From Beta vulgaris subsp. vulgaris (lineage: Eukaryota; Streptophyta; Magnoliopsida; Caryophyllales; Amaranthaceae), in NCBI RefSeq assembly GCF_026745355.1, contig NC_079210.1, forward strand, positions 3,811,751 to 3,875,750: a stretch of 64,000 nucleotides of DNA. Direction: 5' to 3'. A program made the translations under genes and the position numbers. The notes under the pieces are model-generated. The model made no database searches, was not told the DNA's origin, and saw only the letters and a list, made by a program, of their open reading frames with translations. Each line of letters opens with the position of its first letter. Positions within the stretch are counted from its first letter, which is position 1. Below are positions 9,451 through 20,874 of this stretch, piece after piece.

Positions 9451-12435
9451 GGCTTGAGTTAGGGTTAATAAAAATTAAGTGATTGTTCCTATGTCATTCC
9501 CCCATGCTTGAATCAATTTGAGTGACTTTGTGTGCTAAAAATAATTGTGTTTAATTGCCTAAGACCATTGCAAATTGGAATGTTACAAAACATAAACATG
9601 AATTCAAAGAATTAAACAACTCACAAATGTCACATAATACTCCCCTTACTGTTCCTAAGGTTAAGAAACATGCATGATATGAAGGACATTGATATGTAGC
9701 ATTAGTTGTTCCTATAGCACAAGTTCCTTAGCATTTATTTTCTTTCAAAAATTAAAACTCATAAAAATCCGAAAAATCCGAAAAATCCCAAAATAAAAGG
9801 AATCAGATTTAATTAAATCTTGATTCTTATTTATCATCTTTTCGTTTTCTTTTTCTTTTTATTTTTTATTTGTTTTATTTTTTCCCGCGTGTCATAAACA
9901 CTATTACATGCAAAACTCCCCTTAATTCACATTATAGAAATCGTGTTCCTTCAACTCTTCATCTTCACCATAGCCGAAAATTCATCACACCTCTTGATAC
10001 TCCATAAAAACCTCAATCTTCTCAAATCATGGCAAAAACTCACGCAAACTCCTTTTCCAACATCAAAAACTACCAACACTTCAAAAATGGAAAATTCTCA
10101 TCCCAACCAAAACCCTTGAAACGACCAATTCAAGAAACCCCATAGAAGAACAACAATTAGAATCTCCAAGAAGGAGTATGCGTAGAAAAAGTTAATTGGG
10201 GAAGATGATGAAGAAGAAACCCCGGAACAACTCAGGGGGAAGAAGAAGAAATCACGCCTGTTCCTTCCAAAGGAACTGTTTCTTCATCTTCCAAGAAACG
10301 GGTCGAACGAAGTGAATCTAGGTATGTTTGGGTTTTTGTGTAGATTTAGAATGGGCAATAAAGTAGAATTTCATGAATTAACTCCATTCTAAAGGAACAG
10401 GCATGGAATTCTTGTTTGAATTCGCCTTTAACAACGCACTTGTTCCTTTAGCATGGATGAATTTTGTGCAAATTTTACTAAACTAATGGTCTTGCACAAC
10501 TGAGGTTAGAGGAAAGAAAATTAAGTTTAATCAAGCCACATTGGGAAAGTTTGGGAAGTTCCTTGCAAAGGAACTGATTTGTACTTTAAACGGAATGGAA
10601 CGGTCTCTTTTTCGAATTTTCCTCAGAACAAAATTGTAGAATATTTTGGAGGAACTGCTGGTCAAAACAAATTAAACCATAACCTACTCTCTCCCCTTCA
10701 CAAAGTACTATTTAACTTGGTATGGAGAGCACTCATTCCTCGGACTGAAAAGAGGAATGAAGTGGGTCTCTTAGATATGTGTTATATGTTTTGCTTGGAC
10801 CACCACATTCAAATCAACTTCCCTTCCCTCTTCATTCAACATCTTACTCACTGTATTGAAAACAATTGTGTGATTGGGTACGGTGCTTTATAACTTCTCT
10901 ACTTCATCACTTTGAAGTAAGACTTACTGGTTGGACACATTAGGAGTAAACAAGGGAACATTTGAATGAAAGACTCTAAATGGACTTGGTTTGTCTGTCC
11001 AAGAAGGAGTACTCACTCAAGGGAGAATAGCTCCAGTTCCTCAAGTAAAAGAAAACTGCCTAAGCTTGATTAGAAGAAGATATGATGTTATCTTGAGGAA
11101 CCTGTTCCTAACCGGAGGAACCAAAACCAAAGAGGCGCAAACACATTGCTACCAAGCCTAAAGTTCTGTTCCTCAGAGGTGAGGAAGAGCAATCGTCTAA
11201 AATTGCTCCACTGTTTCTGTTCCTTCCAACAAGGACTCTCCTTTAGTCCTTTCGGATGCTGAGGAACAGGAACCCTCCTACTCTCAAGGAACCCACTCCA
11301 CCACCATCCCTAAACCTCTGTTCCTTTCACAAAACTGCCTCCATTTCTCCTCATCCTTCTCTGTTCCTTCCAGTTTGAGCAGATGAAGGATGAAATAAAA
11401 GGACCTAATCCTTTTGCTTCCACCTCCACAACTCTTCCACCACACCACCATTTCTCCTCCATTTATCACCCTTCACCTTCTGTTTCCATTCCTGGAACAG
11501 ATGAGCCTTCCACTCAACCCCTCCAGTTCCTTCACAAAATCCACCATCTGCCTCAAGTTCCAAGGGTAAGGAACAGGATATTCCGGATGATGTAACTGGG
11601 TAATGATGTTTGTCTTCCTGCTCAACACATGATCAAATTTTATAATCATCTTCACTGGACTTTGGATGCTAAAACTGATAAATGATGAGTCTTATGAAGA
11701 CTAAGTGATAGTGTTGCGCAACAAAAGAAGATGGACTCTATGGCCCTTGCTTTGGAGGAGTTGAAGGAACAAGTTGGACTCAACCATGGGTGGTGATGAG
11801 AAACTAGAGGATGTGGTGAAGAAGAAGTTGTAGAGGAACACCATTCCCTTCCCTTTCTTAGTTTTTTTTTTTTTGTTCCTGTTTCCTTTTCAAGGAACAC
11901 GGCTTTGTTTAATCCTTTTTCTTTTCTTTCTTTGTTTGTTGTTATGGAAAACAATGACTTTTGCTATTATGTCCGTATTTCCGAATGTTTATGCATAATT
12001 TCTTCCTTGGAATGGCTAGTATTATGTGATTGATGTTTGAGCAAGTTTACTCTTTGAAATTCTAACCTAACCACTAATGGTGCTTGCATATGGTCTTAAG
12101 GTGTTAACTCAATTCATCAATACATGCAGAGTCTATTCTTTTTGAGGATGACAAAGGGGGAAAATGATTAAGGAACAAACTGTACATATAACTAAAATGA
12201 AAAAAATTAAAAAATTAAAAATAAAATGGATAAAGGTAAATGAAAAATCAAAAATAGGTTAAGGTAAATGAAAAATAAAAAATAGGTTAAGGTAAATGAA
12301 AAATTAAAATTCAGTTACTTACTTAATTGTGTTTTATTTTTCATTTTCTTATTTATTATTTATCATTTTCATTCACTTATATTATTTGTTATTCCTTAGT
12401 TTGTACCTTTGTTGTATCATCAAAAAGGGGGAAAT
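9451..12435 (+). mobile_element. Env-like / 3' region of the SIRE-like element
   Basis: About 3 kb between RNase H and the LTR. Partial frames: about 10029-10320, starting MAKTHANSFS, Ser/Lys/Glu-rich; and 10579-10893 (104 codons), with LIPRTEKRNEVGLLDMCYMFCLD and a hydrophobic, Cys-containing end. This resembles the 'putative plant transposon protein' region found after pol in SIRE elements. The rest is Pro/Ser/Glu-rich with many stops. About 12180-12310 carries a short tandem repeat (unit near TTAAGGTAAATGAAAAA). AAAAAGGGGGAAAT just before the LTR is the polypurine tract. Whether this part was ever an envelope protein cannot be judged from here. Confidence 0.6.
10579..10893 (+). pseudogene. 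Fragment of SIRE-type env-like / plant transposon protein
   Basis: 104 codons without a stop. It matches by eye the central segment of the downstream ORF of SIRE elements, which has a conserved pattern of hydrophobic residues around a basic-acidic K/R-x-E-V core and a Cys pair (DMCYMFCLD). No signal peptide or transmembrane segment is clear in this fragment. Upstream and downstream sequence is out of frame. Confidence 0.5.
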
Positions 12436-13794
12436 TGTTGAACCCTAGTTTTGATGATGACAAAGAAACAAAGATGCAAACTAAGTAGTGAACTAATGAG
12501 TTATTTAAGTGTATGATGTTAAGGTATCAATGCAAGGAACTGGGAGAATACGAAGTCAAGGAAGAAGTCAAGAGAGGATTTCAAAGGCTAAGTAAAGAAG
12601 TTTCTATAAGTTGATACTGGAGCAAGCATTGGATCAAGAAGAATAAAAGCTAGGCGTTTTATTTTCTAGTTCCATGTAAAGGAAAAAGTAAAGATGGTAA
12701 GGAACAGTGGAGTATTTGAGAATGAGAGTTTGTTCCTTCTTAAGGAACAAACTAAGTGGCACTAAACGAATCTGTTAAAGGAACTTAGTTTATAAAGGAA
12801 CTAGACTTAGGCGTGCAAAGTATAACGGTACAAATTTGAAATTGAGTAAGTCATGCCTAAATTATAGGAAATTAGTTTTATCTAATCTCAAATGATAAAA
12901 TCAGTTTTAAAAAGAAAATCGTTTAAGAAAAGATTTTGTTTTTCGGAAAAATAAAGAAAATAATTATCCGGTTTTATAAAGAATTTGTTTAAAAGATATT
13001 ATTTTCTTAAAGATTAAAAATTCAGTTTTAAAGATAAAAGTATTTTTATAAACTGATTTTCGGATAAAGCTCAAGGAACTCCTATTACTTAGGAGTAGTG
13101 GCTAAAATATATCCACGTTCATTAAGATCATGGGATCATGGGACATGATGAGAAACGTGTTCCTTAGGGAAGGAACATCATGGGTTAATGGACTTAACAT
13201 GTAATCAAGTTTTACTCCCACGTTCTTTGTGATTATCACTATAAATATTGAAGTCTAAATGAGTTCCAAAGTGTGTCTGACTAAGTAATTAAGTGAGTTT
13301 AACTAATTAAGTGTCAGTGCCTTCATTCTCTCATAATAGCCATTTGTTCTTTGCTTTCTTACTCTAATTCCATAAGCTTATTTCGATCAATTGTATTTTG
13401 GTTTTTGGGGTAAGGGAACTTTGAGTGAAGTTCTGTAAGAGAAAGGCTTTGAGTGAAGCTTGTATGAGTGAGAAAACTTCGAGTGAAGTTGAGAGGAACT
13501 GTTGTTAAGGGAACAGTGGCTCAGGAACTTGAGTTTAGGAACTCAAGGTGTGGCTCGAGTTAGAATTAGGTTGTAACAAAGTTGTTTGGCCTAATTAGTG
13601 AAAGAGTTGAGTTTAAAATCCCTAGTGGTCGAGGTTGTTTCTTCTTGTTGGGCCCAAGAAGTTTTTCCTCGTAAAAATCCCTTGTGTTCCTTTAGCTTGT
13701 TTATTCGTTTAAGTTTTAATTTCCGCAAAAAGTTTCGTTTATTTCTACACCTACAATTCACCCCCCCTCTTGTAGTGGTCCTAGGGAAATAATA
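12436..13794 (+). repeat. 3' LTR of the SIRE-like Ty1-copia element
   Basis: Begins TGTTGAACCCTAG directly after a polypurine tract and ends CTAGGGAAATAATA. The solo LTR at 45712-54072 (reverse strand) is the same family and ends AATAACA, so the terminal CA here has mutated to TA. Length 1359 bp, against about 1371 bp for the other copy once its insertion is removed. Internal CTTGAGTGAAG-type repeats occur near 13420-13480. Confidence 0.88.
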
Positions 13795-13796
13795 AA

Positions 13797-13948
<152 letters not shown>

Positions 13949-14650
13949 CTTAGTTTTTTTTAACTGCAACGTTTCCCTTATTTGAAAGTTTCATATTAAT
14001 TGCAATATTTTCTTATGTGGTAATATCTTTTCTCTATTTCTCTATCACATAGGTCCTATTTTTTATATATCTCCATTGCTTACCTCTTCACATGAGTTTC
14101 TTAAAAAATGTGACAATGAAATATGTTACAATGATTATAAAATGAAGTATACAATTATATTATAGTTCAAGGGGTGTATGAAGATTACTATTTTTTTATA
14201 ATTTAGTTCATTTTATTAGAACTCATAATAGAGTTAAAGGCATACATTGACTGATTGAAGTTCCAAGACTACAACACCTTGAAAGACAAATACAAAAACA
14301 CGAAACTAAAACGCTTCAGGCACAACAAAAACCCCTCAACAATATCACCCCTAGAACGATCAAGAAATAATACAACCACCACATCAAAGAGGCGAGAAAC
14401 ATCCAAGTTTGCCGACTGAAAAACAGCAAACTAAGACAACATCAAACAAAACAACAAAAGAACTCGTGAACTCAAGACGATTTTGAATCAATGACATCAA
14501 ATTAACCATTGGGATACCCTTTCGCTACACCGCCTCTTTGATACTTGAATCCCATTTTTCTTCTCCATGTTACGATTGAGACCAAGATGATTAAGCAATT
14601 GACATTAGATTTTCTTTGCTAGCCTCCGAAAAGAAGACTTTGACACAACA

Positions 14651-16090
14651 TTGCTCATAATTGAATTAGGCAACATAACCGAAACCTCAATGACAACCCC
14701 ATCTGAATCTAATATTGTGACATGTCCTACAGCACAAGAAGAACCCTCATCTCCATCAACACATACTGAACTTCCTCATTTAATGCACATCTCATTTGCA
14801 AATGAAAGAGCACTTGCAATACCACTCAAATTAACACTTCCCGGCAAACTCTCTAGCTTTGTCGACATCTTCTCCTTGACAACATCAGCGTTCCCTAAAG
14901 GGACACAATTCAACATACTAGGTTCCTTAACATGATCACTAGTGGAAAAAAGCCCATCTCATCAGGTGGGCGCACAACAGCTATGAGAAATAATCTGATG
15001 CGGTCCAAAACCGCATCAGATTTGTTAGATACTGATGCAGTTTTGCACATGACTGCATCAGAAAGTACAGGAAGGGGTTTAAAAAAAAAGAGCAACATCA
15101 ATAAAAATCGCATATCAACAGCAACAACTAAAAACAACCAAAGCCTTGAGATGAATTGAGACAAATTTATAGGACGAATTAATCAATAAAAAAAGCGAAT
15201 TTACAGCAATTAAACATTAACAAAATAAATAATAATTCGAAAAAAAACCACATCTGCAAACTAAATTAAAGAAGAAATATTATACAACCAAAAATAAATT
15301 AGATTATACAAATTAAAAACGATTTTCGACGATGTCTTCGATGATGCAAACTAAAACGTTTGGTGAAGATGAACGTCTTCTATTCGACGAGGAACGACGA
15401 GAAGGCACGAACAGATCTGAAGGTGCGTTGTTGCGGTGGTGTTTGAGGGTGTCGTGGGTTTGAGAGGGAGGAGAGATAGGAGGGATTAGAGTCGAGTGTT
15501 GAGTGAGGAGAGAGATAGGAAGGCGCCGTGGTTTGAGAAAGAGGAGAGAGTGTCGTGGTTTGAGAGAGAGAGGAGGGAGTGCCGTGGAGAGGAGAGGGGA
15601 GAGAGAGGGATTAGGGTTTGAGAGGGCGGGAACTCGGGTAGGGTTATGGTGGTTATAAGGGAAAGAAATGGACAACAGTGTAATGGGCCACACATCTCCG
15701 TTTTTTTTTAAAAAAAGTGCGAAAATCTGATGTGGTTCTCAGAACCGCATCAGATTTCAACCAAACCGCATCAGTTTTTTAATGTGATGCAGTCTCCAAG
15801 AGAACTGCATAAAATTTTCTCCCAACTTTTCTTTTGATTTTTTTATTTGATTTTCTGATGTGGTTTTGTAAAAACCGCATATGTTACTAAGTGACAGATA
15901 AGATGAGCAGAGCATCTCATTTAAAAACCCATTTGATGCACATCTCATTTGCAAATGAAAGAGCACTTGCAATGCCACTCAAATCAACTCTTTCCGACAA
16001 CCTCTTTGGCTTTATCGATATCTTCTCCTTGACAACACCAACGTTCTCTAAAGGGACACAGTTCAACATACTATGTTCCTTAACATGATG
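14651..16090 (-). pseudogene. Duplicated downstream coding remnants of the retroposon, split by a CACTA-like insert
   Basis: A segment of about 158 bp occurs at 14779-14936 and again at 15934-16089. Read on the minus strand, both copies encode a matching stretch (NCVPL.N..VVKEK, SGIASALSFANEMCIK), which suggests a former coding repeat or tandem duplication with a period of about 198 bp once the insert is removed. Stops interrupt it in both copies. Confidence 0.5.
14937..15893. mobile_element. CACTA-like non-autonomous element with TCTGATGCGGTT subterminal repeats
   Basis: Left end CACTAGTGGAAAAAAGCCC. Subterminal repeats CTGATGCGGTTTTG and their inverse occur at both ends (about 14990-15065 and 15725-15880). 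The right end is ill defined: the best candidate is TTACTAAGTG at 15893. It does not mirror the left terminus well, and I see no matching 3-bp duplication, so the right terminus may be damaged. Confidence 0.6.
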
Positions 16091-16421
16091 AACCTCGCTC
16101 TTTCAATTAGGATGACTAGAGTCAAGCTGCATATTTTCTAAGATGAGCAGAGCATCCACTTCTAATTTGAGCTCACTATCATGAGAAAGAGGGGAATGCC
16201 GTGCCGAAAAATAGAAAAAGAATCCAAACAGACATTATGGCAATCACCATCAATAACAACAACCTTCAATTCCTCTTGAGCAACATGAAAAAAGCATGGA
16301 CAAAAAATTTCCAAGGATTATCACTACCTAAAGCAGGGAGAAAAACTAAATACCATAAACCTTTAATCTTCACACTTAACTTCAAAAATCACCCCCATCA
16401 GTTATAACCAGATTGAATTTT

Positions 16422-16619
16422 CTACCAAAGACAACCAAATCGTCTAGATTGCTCAAATTCAATCAACTTTGAACAATCCTTAAGGGCACCGAAAACCCAA
16501 ACAATCAACTTAACCGAAAAATTAATCCACCTTTTTCGATTGTTATAAAACTCACCAATTTTTAAGAAACCATTATTCAACTCCAAATAAAAAGCTTTAC
16601 CTTTGATTTGAATTCTCAT
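16422..16619 (-). pseudogene. First part of the broken reading frame of the retroposon, family not recognised
   Basis: 65 codons from the first Met after the apparent 5' UTR. It has a basic and aromatic pattern (MRIQIKGKAFYLELNNG, NNRKRWINFSVKL). It stops at 16422, but protein-like sequence goes on in another frame towards lower coordinates (for example VAQEELKVVVIDGDCHNVCL near 16215-16290). So the original protein was longer and now carries frameshifts. I do not recognise the family. Confidence 0.45.
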
Positions 16620-16867
16620 ATTCGAACTTCAATCGAGCTTGAGTCACTGGGAGTCGCGTTCTCCTTTCACAATTGACAGGGAAAGGGGTTTCGGAGCCGC
16701 GATGGAGGTTTCAGGGAGAGAGAGGGGTTTAAAGGATGCGGGAAAGAGTGGCGGCGATGGGAGTTTCATTGCAGTGGGGGGTAGGGTTTTGGGGCGGGAG
16801 AGGGTTTTTTAGATTTTGTTCTAAAAAACACTCATTTAAATTATTTTTTTTAATGAAGATTACTATT

Positions 16868-18268
16868 GTCTTGCACTGAGTAACAAAGGTAGATTTGCAC
16901 CTTTCATCTATACCAAACCCTTCAATCTTTTAGCCCAACTGATAATTTATTCTATTGAGAAGTCGGTGCCCGACGAGGCTAGCAAAATGTGTAGTAACTT
17001 CAGTATGAGCAAGACATAAGTGCTACTGCTACATGTGTCCGCACGTTCTTCAAGCATATCTAGAAAAGAGAATGTTAGGTGTGCTTTATTAGAATCAAAA
17101 TAGCAGCACGTCTGGTCAAAAGAATTTGTAGTGCAGCGTTTATCATCCAGGTGAATCGTCAATATGGATTAAAGTGATTATTACTTATAACTGTTCAACT
17201 TGTTCGTGCACAAAGATTTGGAGTCAGTGTGATACAGCAATAGTGTGAAGAATAAATGCTTTCCTCTTGTTTCATTACTCCATCAGAAAGTTGATGTATA
17301 GGAAAAAGTATTTTGAAGTAGGAATTAGGACTAGTTACTTAGTAGGTCTTAAGTAGCTATCCTTCTTGTTTTTGTCGCATGTTTTGTACTACGAATTTTT
17401 GTTGTCCTTTGGATTGGTTTTTTTCTCTACTTTGAGGTTTCTTTGAGAATCATATGTTGTTTTGAGACTTTGTAGGAATGAGGGTATGGGACCTCCTTTC
17501 CCTTTTTATATATGATTTCGAAGGTTGAATATTGTCCTTGAAGGATTATCCTTATTTATAGTTTCATATTCTACTCCTTAGAGTAGCATCTCCGTTTTAG
17601 TGGTATTTCCGCTGCCGCTAGTTGCACTATTTCTTTTACTTTAGTCTCTACTCTTCTTTCTATTGGATGGGATGTTACAAAATTAATTATAGTAAAACTA
17701 ATCGGGAAATCAAGGTTCCCGTTTCTAGATTATTTGAGGTCACGGATCATAAAAAGGGAAAAATTTGATAAGTCTTGATATGGTCATGATTGATGAAGAG
17801 GTATGTATTCTCTTTCAATAATCAGTAGAGATTTGTTTAATATTTTATCATTATGATCTTCTTTTTGGCTTTCCCATCTTTCATTCTATATGCGTTAGTA
17901 ATTATGTGTTATATTAAAAGTCAAAGTTGTGGCTGACACTCATATTTTTCTCTATTCTTTATGTCGTGCATTTATTAAATTATTACCCTGTACCTTCTTG
18001 AGTATTATTTAGGTAATTTTCATGTTAAAATTGTGTTAGCATTCTTAGTCATACCAATTAGTAGGATACGAGTTAATAATAGACTGAGCTACAACATTCA
18101 ATTGAATATTAACTATAGAGTAGGGGATAAATAAATCCTTAATAAAGTAAATGCAACTTTATGAGGTAATTTATTGAGTAATTAAATATGGTTTTATTGA
18201 TATAAAGTAAAGGCAATATTGTCAACTATAGTAGTTTTTTGTAACTAAAGTGCAATGATTTTAATAGA
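16868..18268. other. Stretch without a recognised gene
   Basis: Short open frames only. One on the minus strand (16947-17162, 71 codons, Cys/Ser-rich) has no family features that I recognise and is not called. No terminal repeats seen. Confidence 0.4.
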
Positions 18269-18687
18269 GAGTTAAGCATAATATAGGGTACTAAACTTTG
18301 TCTAAAATTACAGTTTACTCACCCAAGTTTCAAAAGTTGCACTTTCCTCACTAAAAGTACAACTCTGTTAAATTTTCTATTAACTTTGAATTTAATATAC
18401 AAAAAAAAGTTGCGTGGCCCAAAAAACTAGAATGACAGTTATACTTTACAAAACAAAAATTAATTTCCCAACGGTAACTTAATCTGGCTATTTATGGCTC
18501 TAAAAAAATGTGATTTTTCTCCAAAATTCTCCAATTAACGCCAACTTCACTTCCTTGCTGTGCTCTGAAACTCCCAAAAAAAAATCCAGCAGTTACAGGT
18601 ACCAACTGCAGTGATAATTTTTCAAACTTAATGTTTATTATCTAATAAAAAAAAAATTCAAACATAATTTTTTCTTTTTGTAGAAAA

Positions 18688-19098
18688 ATGTCAAGGAACA
18701 GGAGTCTCCCAACCATAACATATTGTTACTGTGGATTCATCATGTTCAAGACTAGGTCATGGACTAAAGACAATCCTGACAGAAGATTTCTAGCATGCCC
18801 TGATTATGATCCTGAAGCCAACACCATGGGTTGCAAGTTTTACAGATTGGTTGATGTTGAAGACCCTACAGAGTGGCAGAGGGATGGAATTTCGAATTTA
18901 ATGGAGGAGAACACAGAATTGAAGAATGAGGAGAGTAATTTAAGGAAATTTCTTGGTGGCAGACTTCAAATTGCAAGAAAGATGGCTACGGAGAAGGTGA
19001 TGTTGAAATGCAACATAATGGAGGGTCCAAAAATATTCTTAGATGGTTTTTTTCTAGTACTCTTCACTTTAATTGTTGTGGCTTATGTTCTTATCTAG
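18688..19098 (+). CDS. GRF-type zinc finger protein with coiled coil and C-terminal membrane segment (MULE A second gene)
   Basis: 136 codons, intact. Residues 13-56 form a GRF-type zinc finger: C13, C15, C37 and C49, with RRFLACPDY and GCKFYRL around the last two. Residues about 67-107 are rich in Glu, Lys, Asn and Leu in a coiled-coil pattern (ISNLMEENTELKNEESNL). Residues about 116-136 are hydrophobic to the very end (FFLVLFTLIVVAYVLI), a likely tail anchor. GRF fingers bind nucleic acid in other proteins; the role here is unknown. It lies inside MULE A, convergent with the transposase, and MULE B has an equivalent gene in the same place. It may be an accessory transposon protein or an old captured host gene. 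Confidence 0.75.
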   Translation: MSRNRSLPTITYCYCGFIMFKTRSWTKDNPDRRFLACPDYDPEANTMGCKFYRLVDVEDPTEWQRDGISNLMEENTELKNEESNLRKFLGGRLQIARKMATEKVMLKCNIMEGPKIFLDGFFLVLFTLIVVAYVLI

Positions 19099-19175
19099 TT
19101 ATGACATGGAATGTGTTGTAATGAATGAAACTATATGCAAATTTATAAACAATACTTGAGTTGCAATGAACTTAC

Positions 19176-19253
19176 TTAGTTTAAGTTGTTCTGCCGTCTT
19201 TTAGCCTTTGCTAGACCTTTTAGTGCTTGGCTTGTGATTGTTTGTGGGTTATT
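19176..19253 (-). pseudogene. Displaced end of the MULE A transposase last exon
   Basis: Read on the minus strand, 25 codons run from the CACTA-1 target site to a TAA at 19176-19178. They are in the same phase as the codons ending at 25743 on the other side of the insert. The 3-bp target duplication is the codon AAT. The tail is basic (AKAKRRQ). CACTA-1 therefore landed in coding sequence, about 25 codons before the original stop. Confidence 0.65.
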
Positions 19254-19845
19254 CACTACTACAAAAAGGCCTAGGAAACTGGTTGAAAATGGCCTAGGAA
19301 ACTGGACTATTACACATCTCCATCTCACAGGTGTCCTAGGCTAAGAGACCGGTTATAATGCCTGGTTTCCTTGTTTATTTAGGAGACCAGTGGACAGGTA
19401 AAACCAGTCTCTTAGATAAGTATATATATAATATATAAAGAGGTTAGGAGACCATTTAACATTAAAAACCGGTCTCCTTGCCTTACCCTTTGAAACCATT
19501 TATTGACCATAACCGGTTTCTTAGGTTTAGTAAAATGTTACAATACATACATTACCATGTATTTGGGGCTCTCTTCGTATATACGCTTTTTTTTCTATTA
19601 AAACAATTTATTTTATTTATTTTTTTTTGACAGGTTTGTATAACAATTTATAAATAGCCACAACAATATAATAAAATATAACGACTTGCTTGCTTTATTC
19701 ATCATGTGAAAAAAATATTTGCTACATTTAAGTTATATACAAAATCAATTTGATTCAAAACATCAATTTCTTCTAATAATGTCTTAAAATAAAATTTCTA
19801 TAATCTAATGCTAGCTACTACAACTAAAATTCTAAAATAATTAAA

Positions 19846-20833
19846 GGGTTTTTTGTCAGAAACAACCTTTTAAAAGTGTCATTTTGTCAGAAACAACCTT
19901 ATAAAATTTTTTTTGTGAGAAACAACCTTTAAATGCGATTTTCTTGTCAGATCAGACCCATTGACCATTTTCCGGCATTGACTAGATTTTTCCGGCGAAG
20001 ACTTTTTTCTTTTACCCTCTTCCCTCTCTTTTTCCCTCCAATTTCTTCCTCCCAACCCCACCCCAACCTCCAGCCTCACCCCATTCTCCATCCTCCATCC
20101 TCACCCCATTCTCCATCCTCCATCCTCACCCTCTCGCCTTCTCCTTCGCACAAGAAGTCACCACATCGGCAGTGGCCGGAAGCCTAGGGAAGAGTCCCCT
20201 ATTTCAAACCTAAAGAAACCATTCTCTCTCTCCTCTCTTTCAAATGTCATCCCCCATTTGAATCTCTTGTGAACTTGCCATTTCATCTCTTTTCTCTCAT
20301 TTCACCATGATTGCACAAAAAAATTAGCTTGTTGCCATTAACTACTAAGAAACCATGGCCCTCCAATGTTGCTAACCTAAGAAAATCCCCCTCCCCCCAC
20401 AAGCTTGTTGCCATTAACAATAAGAGTGGAGACAGAAAACAGAGGCGACAAATTTGGGAGAGAAGGAAAGAGGATGAGCAGCAATGGCGGTGTTCAGTGG
20501 CACTGTTCAGCGAGGTGGAGGAGAGAGAAGAAGAAGGCGAGAGAGATGATGCGTGAGAGAATGAGGGGTCAAGGAAGGAAGTGAAAGAGAGGAGAGATAA
20601 TGGTTTGCAATAAGAAATTGGAGGGAAAAAGAGAGTGAAGGGGGTAAAAAAAAAAAGTCTTCGCCGGAAAATCAAGTCTTGGCCGGAAAAAATCAAGTCA
20701 ATGCCGGAAAATGGTCGAAGGGTCTGATCTGACAAGAAAATCCCATTTAAAGGTGGTTTGTCACAAAAAAAAATTTATAAGGTTGTTTTTGACAAAATGG
20801 CACTTTTAAAAGGTTGTTTCTGACAAAAAACTC
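19846..20833. mobile_element. Non-autonomous Mutator-type element with long terminal inverted repeats, nested in CACTA-1
   Basis: The perfect 9-bp direct repeat ATAATTAAA flanks it (19837-19845 and 20834-20842). The ends pair over roughly 170 bp: GGGTTTTTTGTCAGAAACAA at the left and its inverse (GAGTTTTTTGTCAG... when reversed) at the right, then the GAAACAACCTT repeats, the CCGGCATTGAC block and the TCTTCGCCGG block. The centre is CT-rich with CCATCCTCACCCCATTCTCC direct repeats (20080-20135) and a duplicated GCTTGTTGCCATTAAC (20327 and 20402). Open frames inside are low complexity and not called. Confidence 0.88.
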
Positions 20834-20874
20834 ATAATTAAATAATATGTACAATTCAAACTTGACCGTCGTCT

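Larger units (their letters stand above)
5200..13794 (+). mobile_element. SIRE/Maximus-like Ty1-copia retrotransposon, 5'-truncated, with 3' LTR
   Basis: Order of domains: gag with zinc knuckle, aspartic protease, integrase, reverse transcriptase, RNase H, then about 3 kb of env-like 3' region and an LTR. Integrase before RT defines Ty1-copia. The long 3' region after RNase H and the protease flank wording (VTFGDN..., GLKHNLLSISQ) point to the SIRE/Maximus lineage. No 5' LTR or primer-binding site is present and gag homology starts abruptly near 5205. Frames are broken several times. Inactive as it stands. Confidence 0.85.
14178..16867 (-). mobile_element. Poly(A) retroposon (processed-copy-like) with 15-bp target duplication
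   Basis: The 15-bp direct repeat ATGAAGATTACTATT flanks the unit (14178-14192 and 16853-16867). Read on the minus strand, the right end opens like a 5' UTR (AAACCCT..., CT-rich). A Met frame begins at 16619 and the left end finishes with AATAAAATGAAC...AAAAAAA, a poly(A)-like tail, just before the duplication. Long target duplications plus a 3' A-tail mean LINE-type retroposition. No reverse transcriptase is visible, so this is a retroposed gene copy or a non-autonomous retroposon. It holds a CACTA-like insert and an internal duplication. Confidence 0.75.

Noticed and set aside
16947..17162. 71-codon minus-strand frame, Cys/Ser-rich
   Set aside because: No family features, no neighbours and no supporting structure; could be chance.
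19933..20735. Open frames on both strands in the Mutator MITE
   Set aside because: CT-rich direct repeats and the mirrored arms generate them; Pro/Ser/Phe strings without a domain.
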